Shown piece after piece: positions 34,664-42,616 of a stretch of DNA of 46,652 nt (the first letter of the stretch is position 1; each line of letters starts with the position of its first letter). Source of the DNA: a virus. The translations under genes and the position numbers were made by a program. Under the pieces are notes generated by a model, which saw only the letters and a program-made list of their open reading frames with translations, did not search any database and was not told the origin of the DNA. The DNA is taken from IMG/VR virus record IMGVR_UViG_3300042292_000665, positions 1 to 46,652 of that record; one strand, 5' to 3'.

Positions 34664-34693
34664 TTGAAAAATCTATTGGGTACATATTATATT
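34664..34693 (+). promoter_or_regulatory. Sigma-70-type promoter for the late sigma/recombination operon
   Basis: TTGAAA, then a 17-base spacer, then TTATAT (or 18 bases and TATATT), ending 21 bases upstream of the gp55-like ATG at 34714. This would let the host polymerase transcribe the late sigma gene before late promoters work. It lies back to back with the late box at 34627, which drives the divergent baseplate operon. Confidence 0.6.
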
Positions 34694-34713
34694 CTTATAT
34701 TTGTGAGATAAAA

Positions 34714-35247
34714 ATGACAAAACGCGCACCAAGAAATTATTTAAGTAATTACAATCTGTTAGAACAGATAGCTATCAGCAAAGAGAATAAAAAAATGAGC
34801 GATGAATTATTGAAAATGCTCACTTTATTATGTGATAGATTTGCTACACGTGGTAACTTTTCATCTTATACTTACCTTGAAGATATGAAGATGAATGCTT
34901 TAGTTAATTTATGTAATACATGGGGTACATTCAATGCAGAACGTTCAAGTAACCCATTTGCTTATTATACCCAATCTATTAAAAACTCGTTTATTCAATA
35001 CCTTAAAGTTGAGAAGAAACAGAGAAATATTAGAGATAGATTATTAGTTGATTGTGGAGCGAGTCCATCTCATACTTATGCTATAGAATCTGCTATGGAA
35101 GATAATCATATTGTAGACCCAGCATTATTGTATATTAGACGTGATAATTATGAGTTTATGAATAAACCAGCAGAAGAACCAAATGAATTAGATGACCTTG
35201 ATGATAAAGATGATAAAGATGATTTATCGATTGATGAAGATTTCTAA
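34714..35247 (+). CDS. 55: Late-transcription sigma factor, T4 gp55-like
   Basis: I start at 34714 (MTKRAPRNYLSNYNLLEQI) with GAG seven bases upstream; the frame extends to 34642, but that part overlaps the promoter. The product has 177 residues (T4 gp55: 185). It shares 'Y-N-L-L-E-Q-I', 'RFATRGNFSSYTYLEDM', 'WGTFNAERSSNPFAYYTQSI' and 'KNSFIQYLKVEKKQRNIRDR' with gp55, corresponding to the sigma region 2-like -10 recognition helices. The C-terminus is strongly acidic (DDLDDKDDKDDLSIDEDF), as expected for contact with core polymerase or clamp. It would read the TATAAATA-type boxes seen in this window. Confidence 0.85.
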   Translation: MTKRAPRNYLSNYNLLEQIAISKENKKMSDELLKMLTLLCDRFATRGNFSSYTYLEDMKMNALVNLCNTWGTFNAERSSNPFAYYTQSIKNSFIQYLKVEKKQRNIRDRLLVDCGASPSHTYAIESAMEDNHIVDPALLYIRRDNYEFMNKPAEEPNELDDLDDKDDKDDLSIDEDF

Positions 35248-35277
35248 TTTGTTATTTTAACCAATCTGAGATATTAT

Positions 35278-36300
35278 ATGAAATTGAAAAAGGGTTTATT
35301 GTTTACGGATATTCATTGGGGTAAAAAGCAAAATTCTGATGAACATAATGAAGATTGTATGAAATTTATTGAGTTTTTTTGTAGCAATGTAAAAAAACAT
35401 AATATTGATCATGTAATGTTCTTGGGTGATTGGTTTGAACATAGAAACGCTATTAATATCTCAACACTAAATTATGCATACCATGGTGCTAAAAAATTAA
35501 ATGAATTAGGTATACCCATTTATTTTATTATTGGTAACCATGATATGTATACCAAAGTACATAGAAATATCTACGCAACGATCGAATATAATGAATTTAA
35601 AAATTTTCATGTAATCGATCAACCTGTTGTAGAACCTAAAATAGGTAAAGGTGTTTTATTATGTCCTTACCTAATACATGAAGAGTATAATTTGTTAAAC
35701 ACGTATAATGTTCAGCATGCTTATGGGCATTTTGAGTTTAACGGATTTGTTTTAACTGGTGCAACTAATACATTCTCAGGTGGCTATGATCACACAGATT
35801 TTCGAAAATTTAAACGTATTTTTTCTGGACATTTCCATAAACGTCAAATATCAGGTAACGTCATTTATATCGGGAATACATTCCCTATGGACTTTTCTGA
35901 TGCAAATGATGTCGATAGAGGTTGTGCTATTCACGACCATACTGATGATACTGTTACTTTTATAAATTGGGAAGAATGTCCAAAATATATAAGAACAAGC
36001 TTGTCAGAAATCGTTAATGGTACTGTTGATATTCCAGAAAACGCTACTGTATCTTGCTTAGCTGATATCAATATGGATTATAGCAAAATGATGACACTGA
36101 AAAGTGAAATATCAAAAACCTATAACCTTAATGCATTAACAATTACAGAACCACCTGTTAGTGTCGCGGATGGTGAGGAAGAGGAAATTGAAGATTTATC
36201 TACAACTAATACTCATGAATCTATCATTAATATGCTTGGTTCAATTTCTAATAATGCTATCGATAATATACAATTAGTAAAGTTGTATAAAAAGTTATAA
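35278..36300 (+). CDS. 47: Recombination endonuclease subunit, T4 gp47 / SbcD-like
   Basis: It has 340 residues (T4 gp47: 339). Calcineurin-like phosphoesterase metal motifs are present: D11-x-H13 (LFTDIHWG), GD at 50-51 (MFLGDWFEHRN), GNHD at 86-89, YGHFEFNG and SGHFHKRQ (G-H-x-H). These bind two metal ions for nuclease action. With the gp46-like ATPase encoded next, it resects DNA ends for recombination-dependent replication. The C-terminal 60 residues are acidic, followed by a helical segment likely to bind gp46. Confidence 0.93.
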   Translation: MKLKKGLLFTDIHWGKKQNSDEHNEDCMKFIEFFCSNVKKHNIDHVMFLGDWFEHRNAINISTLNYAYHGAKKLNELGIPIYFIIGNHDMYTKVHRNIYATIEYNEFKNFHVIDQPVVEPKIGKGVLLCPYLIHEEYNLLNTYNVQHAYGHFEFNGFVLTGATNTFSGGYDHTDFRKFKRIFSGHFHKRQISGNVIYIGNTFPMDFSDANDVDRGCAIHDHTDDTVTFINWEECPKYIRTSLSEIVNGTVDIPENATVSCLADINMDYSKMMTLKSEISKTYNLNALTITEPPVSVADGEEEEIEDLSTTNTHESIINMLGSISNNAIDNIQLVKLYKKL

Positions 36301-36347
36301 TAAGTCATTATAATACTTATATTTCTTATATTATATGATGGTGAAAC

Positions 36348-38090
36348 ATGCTTACGTTTATTGATATCGAACTTAGAAATTTTCTAAGCTATGGGAATGT
36401 ACCTACCAAAGTTCATTTAGATCGCGGTAGTGTAATTTTAATCTCAGGTCAAAATGGGGTTGGTAAAACAACCCTTATTAACGGTGTTTATTACACTTGC
36501 TACGATGATTCATTAACAGAATGCAACTCTGATGAATTAATCAATAATATCAATAACCAAGATATGGTTTGCTCTGTCACTTTTCATAAATCAGGCTCTG
36601 GGTATTATAAAGTAACTCGTGCAAGAAAAACTAAATCTGGCGCATACGTTAAGTTTTTTCATAATCCTAATGAGAATGAGTTTCTTGATGAACATGAAAA
36701 AACTTTAGATAGTTCTCGCAATACTAATGCATTGATTATCGACACCATCGGTATACCAGCTGATATGTTTAAACGTATGGTAATCATATCAGCTATCAAT
36801 ACTTCATTCTTAAATATTTCTGTAGCACAACAATCTAACTTCATGGAGAGATTGTTTGATTTGCATATACTTGCCGATAAAGCTACTATTTTAAAAACTC
36901 ATATTAAAGCTACTGAAGAGCAGATTAGAGAACAAGTTACTAAAATAGATCGCATTAAACAAGAACAAAGTCGGTTAGATACACAGATACTAAATGCTAA
37001 AACAAAAGCATCATCGTTCGATGAAGGTAAATTAAAACAAATTGATATGTATAAATCACAATTATCAATGATAGAATCTATTGATCTTGATAAAGAGCGT
37101 GAATTATATGATAAATCTGTTAGTGTTAGAACAGAGGTTTCTGATATTAAACAACAACAATCTACAATTAGTAATCAGTATCTTAAATTTACTCAATTAA
37201 AAGATAAACACGAAAAAGAGTTATTGTTACTAAAATCTAATAAATGTCCTTATTGTGAACAACAATATACCAATGAGGAGAAAATAGCACAAAATGAACA
37301 AGCAATCGATAAATGTGAAAACGATATCAATGAAATGCTTGAGTATTTGTCTGAATTAGATGCAGAATTGTCAGAAAAATCTGAACAACATAAAAAACTT
37401 ATTGGTGAATTATCTGTTACAAACTTAGAAGAATTGTTAAGTATTCGAAATAAAGCTGATATCATTCAAGAAAAAATTAACGATTTGCATGAAAGCAATA
37501 ATGTTTATTTGGAACAATTAGCTGAATTAGAACAGATTCAACTTGAACCTTGCGACTATGAAAGTTTAGATAAATTAAAATCAATTGTTGAACATCAACA
37601 GTTCTTATTAAAGCTTTTAACTAAAAAAGATAGCTTTATTCGTAAAAATTTATTGTCTTCTAATTTGAAATTTTTAAATCAAAGATTAGAACATTATCTA
37701 GGTGAATTAGAATTACCGTACCGTGTATCATTTAATTCTAACATGACAGCTGATATCAAATATTTGGGTAGAGCTATAACCTTTTCAAATTTATCTCATG
37801 GTCAACGTTCTCGTGTTAATATTGGTTTAACGATGGCGTTTAGAGATGTAAGACAAAAAATGTGTAGTCCTGTTAATATCTGTTGCTTAGATGAAGTACT
37901 CGATATTGGTTTAGATTCAAGTGTTATGTCATTAGCTATTAAAATGTTAAAGCGTAAAGCTAAAGAAGATAAAATAACAATGTATATTGTAACTCATAAA
38001 GATGAAATATCGTCATTATTTGATAATGTTATGAACATCTATATGGAAAATGATTTTAGTAAAATTTCATTTAACAATGAAGAGTTATGA
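36348..38090 (+). CDS. 46: Recombination endonuclease ATPase subunit, T4 gp46 / SbcC (Rad50)-like
   Basis: It has 580 residues (T4 gp46: 560). Walker A GQNGVGKT is at 34-41. Two coiled-coil arms (about 190-290 and 310-420) flank a zinc hook C-P-Y-C at 300-303. The ABC signature LSHGQRS is at 482-488, and Walker B is 'NICCLDEVLD' with D515/E516. GGTGAAAC precedes the ATG. It dimerises through the zinc hook and powers the gp47 nuclease. It overlaps the next gene by four bases, linking the recombination genes to the downstream cassette. Confidence 0.95.
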   Translation: MLTFIDIELRNFLSYGNVPTKVHLDRGSVILISGQNGVGKTTLINGVYYTCYDDSLTECNSDELINNINNQDMVCSVTFHKSGSGYYKVTRARKTKSGAYVKFFHNPNENEFLDEHEKTLDSSRNTNALIIDTIGIPADMFKRMVIISAINTSFLNISVAQQSNFMERLFDLHILADKATILKTHIKATEEQIREQVTKIDRIKQEQSRLDTQILNAKTKASSFDEGKLKQIDMYKSQLSMIESIDLDKERELYDKSVSVRTEVSDIKQQQSTISNQYLKFTQLKDKHEKELLLLKSNKCPYCEQQYTNEEKIAQNEQAIDKCENDINEMLEYLSELDAELSEKSEQHKKLIGELSVTNLEELLSIRNKADIIQEKINDLHESNNVYLEQLAELEQIQLEPCDYESLDKLKSIVEHQQFLLKLLTKKDSFIRKNLLSSNLKFLNQRLEHYLGELELPYRVSFNSNMTADIKYLGRAITFSNLSHGQRSRVNIGLTMAFRDVRQKMCSPVNICCLDEVLDIGLDSSVMSLAIKMLKRKAKEDKITMYIVTHKDEISSLFDNVMNIYMENDFSKISFNNEEL

Positions 38091-38674
38091 TATCTAATAT
38101 TCAAAAATCAATAATAGAAAAACATTGCAAACCTTTTATTGAGGTTTTAAATAGTTATGAGCATCAATTACTTTATAGTGTTTTACCTATACCTAACGAT
38201 AATAACATTATAAAAATTAAAAACTATGTATATGATAGTCCAAATATACCTGGTTATCTTAAAGATGCTTTTAATGTTACGTTTGAAAAATATTACAAAC
38301 GTCCTTATTGTAAAGGTATGCATTGTTCTTTTGTGCCTCAGAATATTACTGATGGGTACCATCAATATGCTATATTCCCGGTAGGTGAATTTACATATTG
38401 TTGGTCTCCGCAGATCACCGGTATATTTGAGTATTATGTTTCACATACTAGTCCTAATCGTATTGATCATGAATACGATTATAATGAAGTAATGGATTAT
38501 GTTGATCATGAAGTGCGATATAAATATGTTAACAACAATATTATAGACGCTGTCGACAAACCTAATGAAATCATGATTTATTGTGATGAATATCTTGCAG
38601 TTCCTGTCGATAGTCAGCACATAAGAGTGATTAATGAAACTATTACAAGAACTCCATCTAGTATCAGAGGGTAA
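38087..38674 (+). CDS. Degenerate ART-like paralogue, first gene of the effector-like cassette
   Basis: It has 195 residues. It shares the frame of the following four paralogues: 'IEKHCKPFIEVL', 'YAIFPVGEFTYCWSPQITG' and 'NEIMIYCDEYL'. The position of the R-G motif (L-Y-R-G-V in paralogues) reads 'LLYSVLP', so the Arg is lost, and the 'FATGS' block is replaced by 'CSFVPQNITDG'. It also lacks the short hydrophobic N-terminal leader. The C-terminal Glu motif survives. If the family is an ADP-ribosyltransferase, this member is probably inactive. Start overlaps the gp46 stop (ATGA). The last 41 bases overlap the next gene. Confidence 0.65.
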   Translation: MISNIQKSIIEKHCKPFIEVLNSYEHQLLYSVLPIPNDNNIIKIKNYVYDSPNIPGYLKDAFNVTFEKYYKRPYCKGMHCSFVPQNITDGYHQYAIFPVGEFTYCWSPQITGIFEYYVSHTSPNRIDHEYDYNEVMDYVDHEVRYKYVNNNIIDAVDKPNEIMIYCDEYLAVPVDSQHIRVINETITRTPSSIRG

Positions 38675-39386
38675 GTTTGATACAGGTATATTAAAAGCAG
38701 TTTTTATAATTGGTGGACCAAACGTTGGTAAAACCAGTTATGCTAAATATTTTAGCGCAAATATACCTATGCATCCAAAAGTATACGATGCTGATAAGCT
38801 TTTTGAATTTTTATCTCAAAAACACAATATTGATATTAGTAGCGATGAAACCACGGGCTCTAAAAAATTATACGGTGAGGTTCGTCCTAAAAACGTAAAG
38901 CAATTAGAGTTATGGGTTAACGAGTTACTACCTCTAATTGTATTATTAGCACCAGATAATATTGAAAGAACATTACATCGTATTAAACTAATCGAAGCGT
39001 ATGGCTACGATATTAAAATATTAGTAGTTCAAGCTAAAGATCACGATAAAATCGTTAATACTCTATCGCAACGTACCAGAGGTGTTGACCCTGAATACGC
39101 TAGAGCTGCATTACAATTAACAGATTCATTAATCAATTCATTAGTACCTTTATACCCCACTTCTGTTATTCCTAACGTTCAAGACACCACAAAAAAAGAT
39201 GCTGCTCATTTAGCAAAACAATTAAACACGTTTTATAGATACCCTGTAACAAACGAAAAAGGTAAAGCATTAATTAATGCAATTCATAGTACCCCTTCAT
39301 ATAAGCGTATAACAGATGTCGACCCTGATGCGTTAACACATGTAAGACGCTGGTATGAAAAACCAACAAAACCGGACCAACAATGA
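38634..39386 (+). CDS. P-loop kinase-like (zeta-toxin/AAA_33-type) protein
   Basis: It has 250 residues. Walker A is GGPNVGKTS at 27-35 after a hydrophobic strand ('AVFIIG'). 'VYDADKLFEFL' and 'IKILVVQAKDHDKIVNTLSQ', then 'RTRGVDPEYARAAL', fit the substrate-binding and lid parts of zeta-toxin-like or polynucleotide-kinase-like P-loop proteins. The N-terminus MKLLQELHLVSEG resembles the leaders of the neighbouring ART-like genes. AAGAG six bases upstream supports the start despite the 41-base overlap with the previous gene, and its stop overlaps the next ATG. The substrate (nucleotide, nucleic acid or sugar) is not deducible. Virion-injected effector is a hypothesis. Confidence 0.7.
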   Translation: MKLLQELHLVSEGKFDTGILKAVFIIGGPNVGKTSYAKYFSANIPMHPKVYDADKLFEFLSQKHNIDISSDETTGSKKLYGEVRPKNVKQLELWVNELLPLIVLLAPDNIERTLHRIKLIEAYGYDIKILVVQAKDHDKIVNTLSQRTRGVDPEYARAALQLTDSLINSLVPLYPTSVIPNVQDTTKKDAAHLAKQLNTFYRYPVTNEKGKALINAIHSTPSYKRITDVDPDALTHVRRWYEKPTKPDQQ

Positions 39387-39949
39387 TCATATCTGATATT
39401 ACAACATCAAAAATTAAAGCTGATTGGCTGTCACCAAAAGAAAAGCTTATTCTTGAACAAAAATGTAAACCTTTTCTTGAAGCAATTGATTACGACGTAG
39501 ATGCTCATAAAGTGTTTCGTGGATCAAAACCTCGTAACCCAGATACGCAAATACTAGGTACAAACCTATTTGTAGGTACAGGATTTATTAAAGATCGATC
39601 ACCAAAAGCTATACCGATATCTATACATAAACGGTTAAATGAGTTTTTTGTAAAAAAGTTTGGTACCCCTTTTAGAGATAGTGTTTTTGCTACAGGTGAC
39701 TATGATCAATCAACTGATTATGGTTCTGTATATCATTTCTTTCCAGTTGGTAATTTTAAGTATTGTTGGGCTCCATACCAACGAGATTTATTTCATTATA
39801 TCGATGAAAGAGATGGTAAATTTACAGATGAACAACTTAAAGAACTAGTCGATACATATAGAACTACTGATTTGAAAGAGGCAATTTACGAAGAAGTAGA
39901 AATTATGTTTTATTGTGAAAGTAGCATATTAGTACCGGTGCAAGAATGA
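39383..39949 (+). CDS. Putative ADP-ribosyltransferase-like protein, paralogue 2
   Basis: It has 188 residues. It has 'KVFRGSKP' (Arg46-Gly), 'FGTPFRDSVFATGDYDQSTD' (the 'F-x-T-G' block standing where ARTs have S-T-S), 'FFPVGNFKYCWAPYQRDLF', and 'EEVEIMFYCESSILV' (Glu preceding a beta strand, as the ART catalytic Glu). This R - (S/T)G - E order is the H/R-S-E class pattern of ADP-ribosyltransferases. Overall similarity to known ARTs is low, so this is a motif-based inference. It starts within the stop of the kinase-like gene and ends within the start of the next gene (ATGA overlaps both sides). Confidence 0.6.
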   Translation: MIISDITTSKIKADWLSPKEKLILEQKCKPFLEAIDYDVDAHKVFRGSKPRNPDTQILGTNLFVGTGFIKDRSPKAIPISIHKRLNEFFVKKFGTPFRDSVFATGDYDQSTDYGSVYHFFPVGNFKYCWAPYQRDLFHYIDERDGKFTDEQLKELVDTYRTTDLKEAIYEEVEIMFYCESSILVPVQE

Positions 39950-40887
39950 TATTAACAGAAATAACAAAACCAATTAAAAGTAATTTCTTATCAGACGAAG
40001 CTAAACAATTTGTATCTCGCCATTGTCAACCATATTTGAACGCTGTTGATTATGACCTAGACAAATACGCTATGTTTAGAGGTGTGTCAAGACAAGCATT
40101 AGGTAGAATGGAAGAGACTCATATTGAAAGTTTATACATGTCACCTGGTTGCTACGCGTACCGCAAACCTAAAGATACACCTGAAAGCTTTCATAACACT
40201 GTTAATAAAATGTTTGTTAAGAAATTTGGTATACCATTTAGAAACGGGGTATTTGCAACTGGCGCTACACGAAATGCAAAATATTATGGCCATGTTACTC
40301 AGATCATTCCAGTCGGTGATTTTAGATTTTGTTGGTCACCACAAGTACAAGATTTCTATAGTCTTACAGAAGATAATGCAACCGAACAAGAAGCTGTAGG
40401 TGAAGCTCGTAGGTTAATAACTACTGACTATAGTGATAAAAATTTAAAACAAGCTATATTGTCACACCATGAAATAATGCTGTATTGTGAAAAAGTACTA
40501 ATCAATTTCACTAGCGGTATTGGTTCACATTTTGTTGTGCGTGAGGGTGGGTACCATATTGGTAACGGCGATGTTAGTATATCAGTAGCTGGCGATGATA
40601 CATATAAAATTATGTCACCTGAAGAAGCTGACATTTATTGTAATAAATTAGTACATGCTAGATATTCAGATTGGATTCTACCAACATTACAAGATATGAA
40701 AATGATAACTACCGCTATGCGTAATATACCTGGGTATACCATTGATACTTCTAGTAATTTTATTTGTAAAGGTAGAAATGCAGAATCTCATGATACAAAA
40801 TATTATAGTTTAATTCGCGGTGGGAGTGATATAGCTAATTCAACTGAAAAATATGTTGTAATACCTATTAGACGAACTATGGTGTAA
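39946..40887 (+). CDS. Putative ADP-ribosyltransferase-like protein with C-terminal DUF1566-like domain, paralogue 3
   Basis: It has 313 residues. Residues 1-190 are the family domain: 'HCQPYLNAVDYDL', 'AMFRGVSRQ' (Arg45), 'PFRNGVFATGATRNAKYYG', 'IIPVGDFRFCWSPQVQDF' and 'HHEIMLYCEKVL'. Residues about 195-313 are an extra domain with 'GYHIGNGDVSISVAGDDTYK', 'SPEEADIYCNKLVHARYSDW', 'ILPTLQDMKMI' and a final 'YYSLIRGGSD...VIPIRR', the layout of DUF1566-type domains (A-x-x-Y-C, S-D-W-x-L-P-T, Y-W/Y-S, V-R-R). Only this member has it. The N-terminus MILTEITKPIK is leader-like. Coupled by ATGA to the previous gene; the next gene starts 1 base after its stop. Confidence 0.65.
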   Translation: MILTEITKPIKSNFLSDEAKQFVSRHCQPYLNAVDYDLDKYAMFRGVSRQALGRMEETHIESLYMSPGCYAYRKPKDTPESFHNTVNKMFVKKFGIPFRNGVFATGATRNAKYYGHVTQIIPVGDFRFCWSPQVQDFYSLTEDNATEQEAVGEARRLITTDYSDKNLKQAILSHHEIMLYCEKVLINFTSGIGSHFVVREGGYHIGNGDVSISVAGDDTYKIMSPEEADIYCNKLVHARYSDWILPTLQDMKMITTAMRNIPGYTIDTSSNFICKGRNAESHDTKYYSLIRGGSDIANSTEKYVVIPIRRTMV

Positions 40888-40888
40888 A

Positions 40889-41479
40889 ATGCTACTAAAA
40901 GACCTGAACATATTAAACGAAAATATTGAGTTTCCAGAATCTGTACTCAATTATATAAATGAGCATTGTCAACCGTATCTTGATGCAATTGGTCATAATA
41001 TGACCGGACGATTGTTGTACCGTGGTGTATCAAGAAGTCTCATAGGTCGTTTACCAGCTATGCCTGAACTACCAAACTGTTCTATAGTTCCAGGGCATTA
41101 TGATAATCGAAAACCAAGAGATACACACCCAGATGTACATAATGAAATGAACCGTATGTTTAATGAATACCATGGAGCTCCATTTAGAAACGGGTTATTT
41201 GTAACAGGTTCTCTTAAAGAAGCTAAATCGTACGGTGAAGCAATCGTTATTTTTCCTATAGGTAAGTTTAAGTATTGTTGGAGTCCAACAATAACAGATT
41301 TATCTGATCATGTACCAGGAGGAGCAAACAGTGTATTTGACCAGGAAAAATTAACAGAAAAATTAGATAAAATGTTTAGCTTATATTACAAAACAACAGA
41401 CCTAAAAAATGCTATTTTTTCAGAGAATGAAATAATGTTGTATTGTGATAAATGTTTAATGTATATACCCGGAGGTTAA
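40889..41479 (+). CDS. Putative ADP-ribosyltransferase-like protein, paralogue 4
   Basis: It has 196 residues. The N-terminus MLLKDLNILNEN resembles a T4 capsid-targeting sequence with a possible protease site after 'LNE'. Then come 'NEHCQPYLDAIGHNM', 'LLYRGVSRS' (Arg45), 'NRKPRDTHPDVHNEMNRMF', 'APFRNGLFVTGSLKEAKSYG' (T-G-S at 106-108), 'VIFPIGKFKYCWSPTITDLS' and 'ENEIMLYCDKCL' (Glu181). It is the closest relative of the next gene, implying recent duplication. R-TGS-E order suggests an ART fold; the protein or nucleic-acid target is unknown. Confidence 0.65.
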   Translation: MLLKDLNILNENIEFPESVLNYINEHCQPYLDAIGHNMTGRLLYRGVSRSLIGRLPAMPELPNCSIVPGHYDNRKPRDTHPDVHNEMNRMFNEYHGAPFRNGLFVTGSLKEAKSYGEAIVIFPIGKFKYCWSPTITDLSDHVPGGANSVFDQEKLTEKLDKMFSLYYKTTDLKNAIFSENEIMLYCDKCLMYIPGG

Positions 41480-41481
41480 AA

Positions 41482-42072
41482 ATGCTATTAAATGAGATTA
41501 AATTATTAAATGAAAACGTTCAGTTACCTGAACATATCGTTGCATATATTCAGGAACATTGTCAGCCATATTTACAAGCTGTTGGTAACGATTTATCAAC
41601 ATTTTTATACCGTGGGGTATCAAAGAACCGATTAAGTAGGTTACAAGAGGTGCCTGGTCTATCTAATTGTGCTATCATTTCTGGTCATCACGAAAGTCGT
41701 GACCCATTAGATACACCTACAGTGTACCACGATATGGCTAACGAAATATTCACTGAATTATATGGAGCTCCTTTTAGAAATGGTATTTTTGCAACCGGTT
41801 CTTTACCTACAGCAAAAGGTTATGGATCACCGGTAGCGATTTTTCCAATAGGTGATTTTAAGTTTTGTTGGAGCAGTACAGTAGTTGATATGAGCAACTT
41901 AGTAGCAGGTAATGTCGACTATTATGAAGGTGATCATAACAAAGAAGAAGAAACAAATTTTATACATACTCTGAGAACACAGTACTCTAATAAAAATTTA
42001 AAAGCAGCAATAGAATCAAAAAAAGAAGTCATGCTGTACTGTGATAGCTGTTTAGTGTATGTAGCGGTTTAA
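41482..42072 (+). CDS. Putative ADP-ribosyltransferase-like protein, paralogue 5
   Basis: I start at 41482 (MLLNEIKLLNENVQLPE) because GGAGG lies seven bases upstream and the N-terminus then aligns with paralogue 4; the frame reaches back to 41452. The product has 196 residues: 'QEHCQPYLQAVGNDL', 'FLYRGVSKN' (Arg44), 'APFRNGIFATGSLPTAKGYG', 'AIFPIGDFKFCWSSTVVDMS' and 'SKKEVMLYCDSCL'. The leader 'KLLNE-N' again fits an (L/I)-x-E cleavage site. All family motifs are intact. It ends the cassette; a 55-base gap with a separate ribosome site precedes the resolvase gene. Confidence 0.65.
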   Translation: MLLNEIKLLNENVQLPEHIVAYIQEHCQPYLQAVGNDLSTFLYRGVSKNRLSRLQEVPGLSNCAIISGHHESRDPLDTPTVYHDMANEIFTELYGAPFRNGIFATGSLPTAKGYGSPVAIFPIGDFKFCWSSTVVDMSNLVAGNVDYYEGDHNKEEETNFIHTLRTQYSNKNLKAAIESKKEVMLYCDSCLVYVAV

Positions 42073-42127
42073 GTTAGTAAAACCATTATTATGTACTAAT
42101 ATATACTATTTTGTTTAGGAAACAATA

Positions 42128-42616
42128 ATGGTTTACATTGGAATTGATCAGTCGTATACATCTACAGGATATTGTGTTGTAGATCAAGATGTTATAGATT
42201 TTGGCACTATAAAAACAGATCCAACTGATTCAATATACCGTAGAGCTGGTCATGCTGCTGATGAAATTATTGATCTTATTAACAAATACCCTGAAGCAAA
42301 CGTATCAATTGAAGGATTAGCATTTGGTATTAGAGGTAGTGCAACCCGTGATTTAGCGGGTTTGCAGTTTGTTATTCTTGATAGAATTTACAACCATACT
42401 CATATCGATGATGTTCAAATTATAACACCAAAAACAATAAAAAAGTTTGCTACTGGCTCAGGTGGTGGAACAAAAAAGAAAGTAACAAAAAAAGATATGT
42501 TTGATTCTTTACCTGAAGATATTCAAGAATTATTCAAAACAAAATATAAAACAACAAATGGACTTTACGACATCACTGATGCGTATTATTTAGCGAGGGT
42601 GCACCAATCATTATGA
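42128..42616 (+). CDS. RuvC-like Holliday junction resolvase
   Basis: It has 162 residues. RuvC catalytic acidic residues appear in order: D7 (YIGIDQSYTSTGY), E in 'VSIEGLAFGIRG' near 62, and the D pair in 'GLYDITDAYYLA' near 149-152. The family fold is RNase H-like with two metals. It would resolve branched recombination intermediates before packaging, the job done by gp49 (endonuclease VII) in T4. TTTAGGAAAC precedes the ATG. It overlaps the next gene by four bases. Length matches bacterial RuvC (about 170). Confidence 0.85.
   Translation: MVYIGIDQSYTSTGYCVVDQDVIDFGTIKTDPTDSIYRRAGHAADEIIDLINKYPEANVSIEGLAFGIRGSATRDLAGLQFVILDRIYNHTHIDDVQIITPKTIKKFATGSGGGTKKKVTKKDMFDSLPEDIQELFKTKYKTTNGLYDITDAYYLARVHQSL

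Noticed and set aside
36301-36347. Sigma-70 promoter between the gp47-like and gp46-like genes
   Set aside because: A TATAAT is present, but no -35 box lies at acceptable spacing; in this AT-rich gap it is likely chance.
38519-38526. TATAAATA on the plus strand as a late promoter for the kinase-like gene
   Set aside because: It is inside the coding sequence of the upstream paralogue and about 108 bases from the next start, farther than the other boxes. It may be chance in AT-rich DNA.
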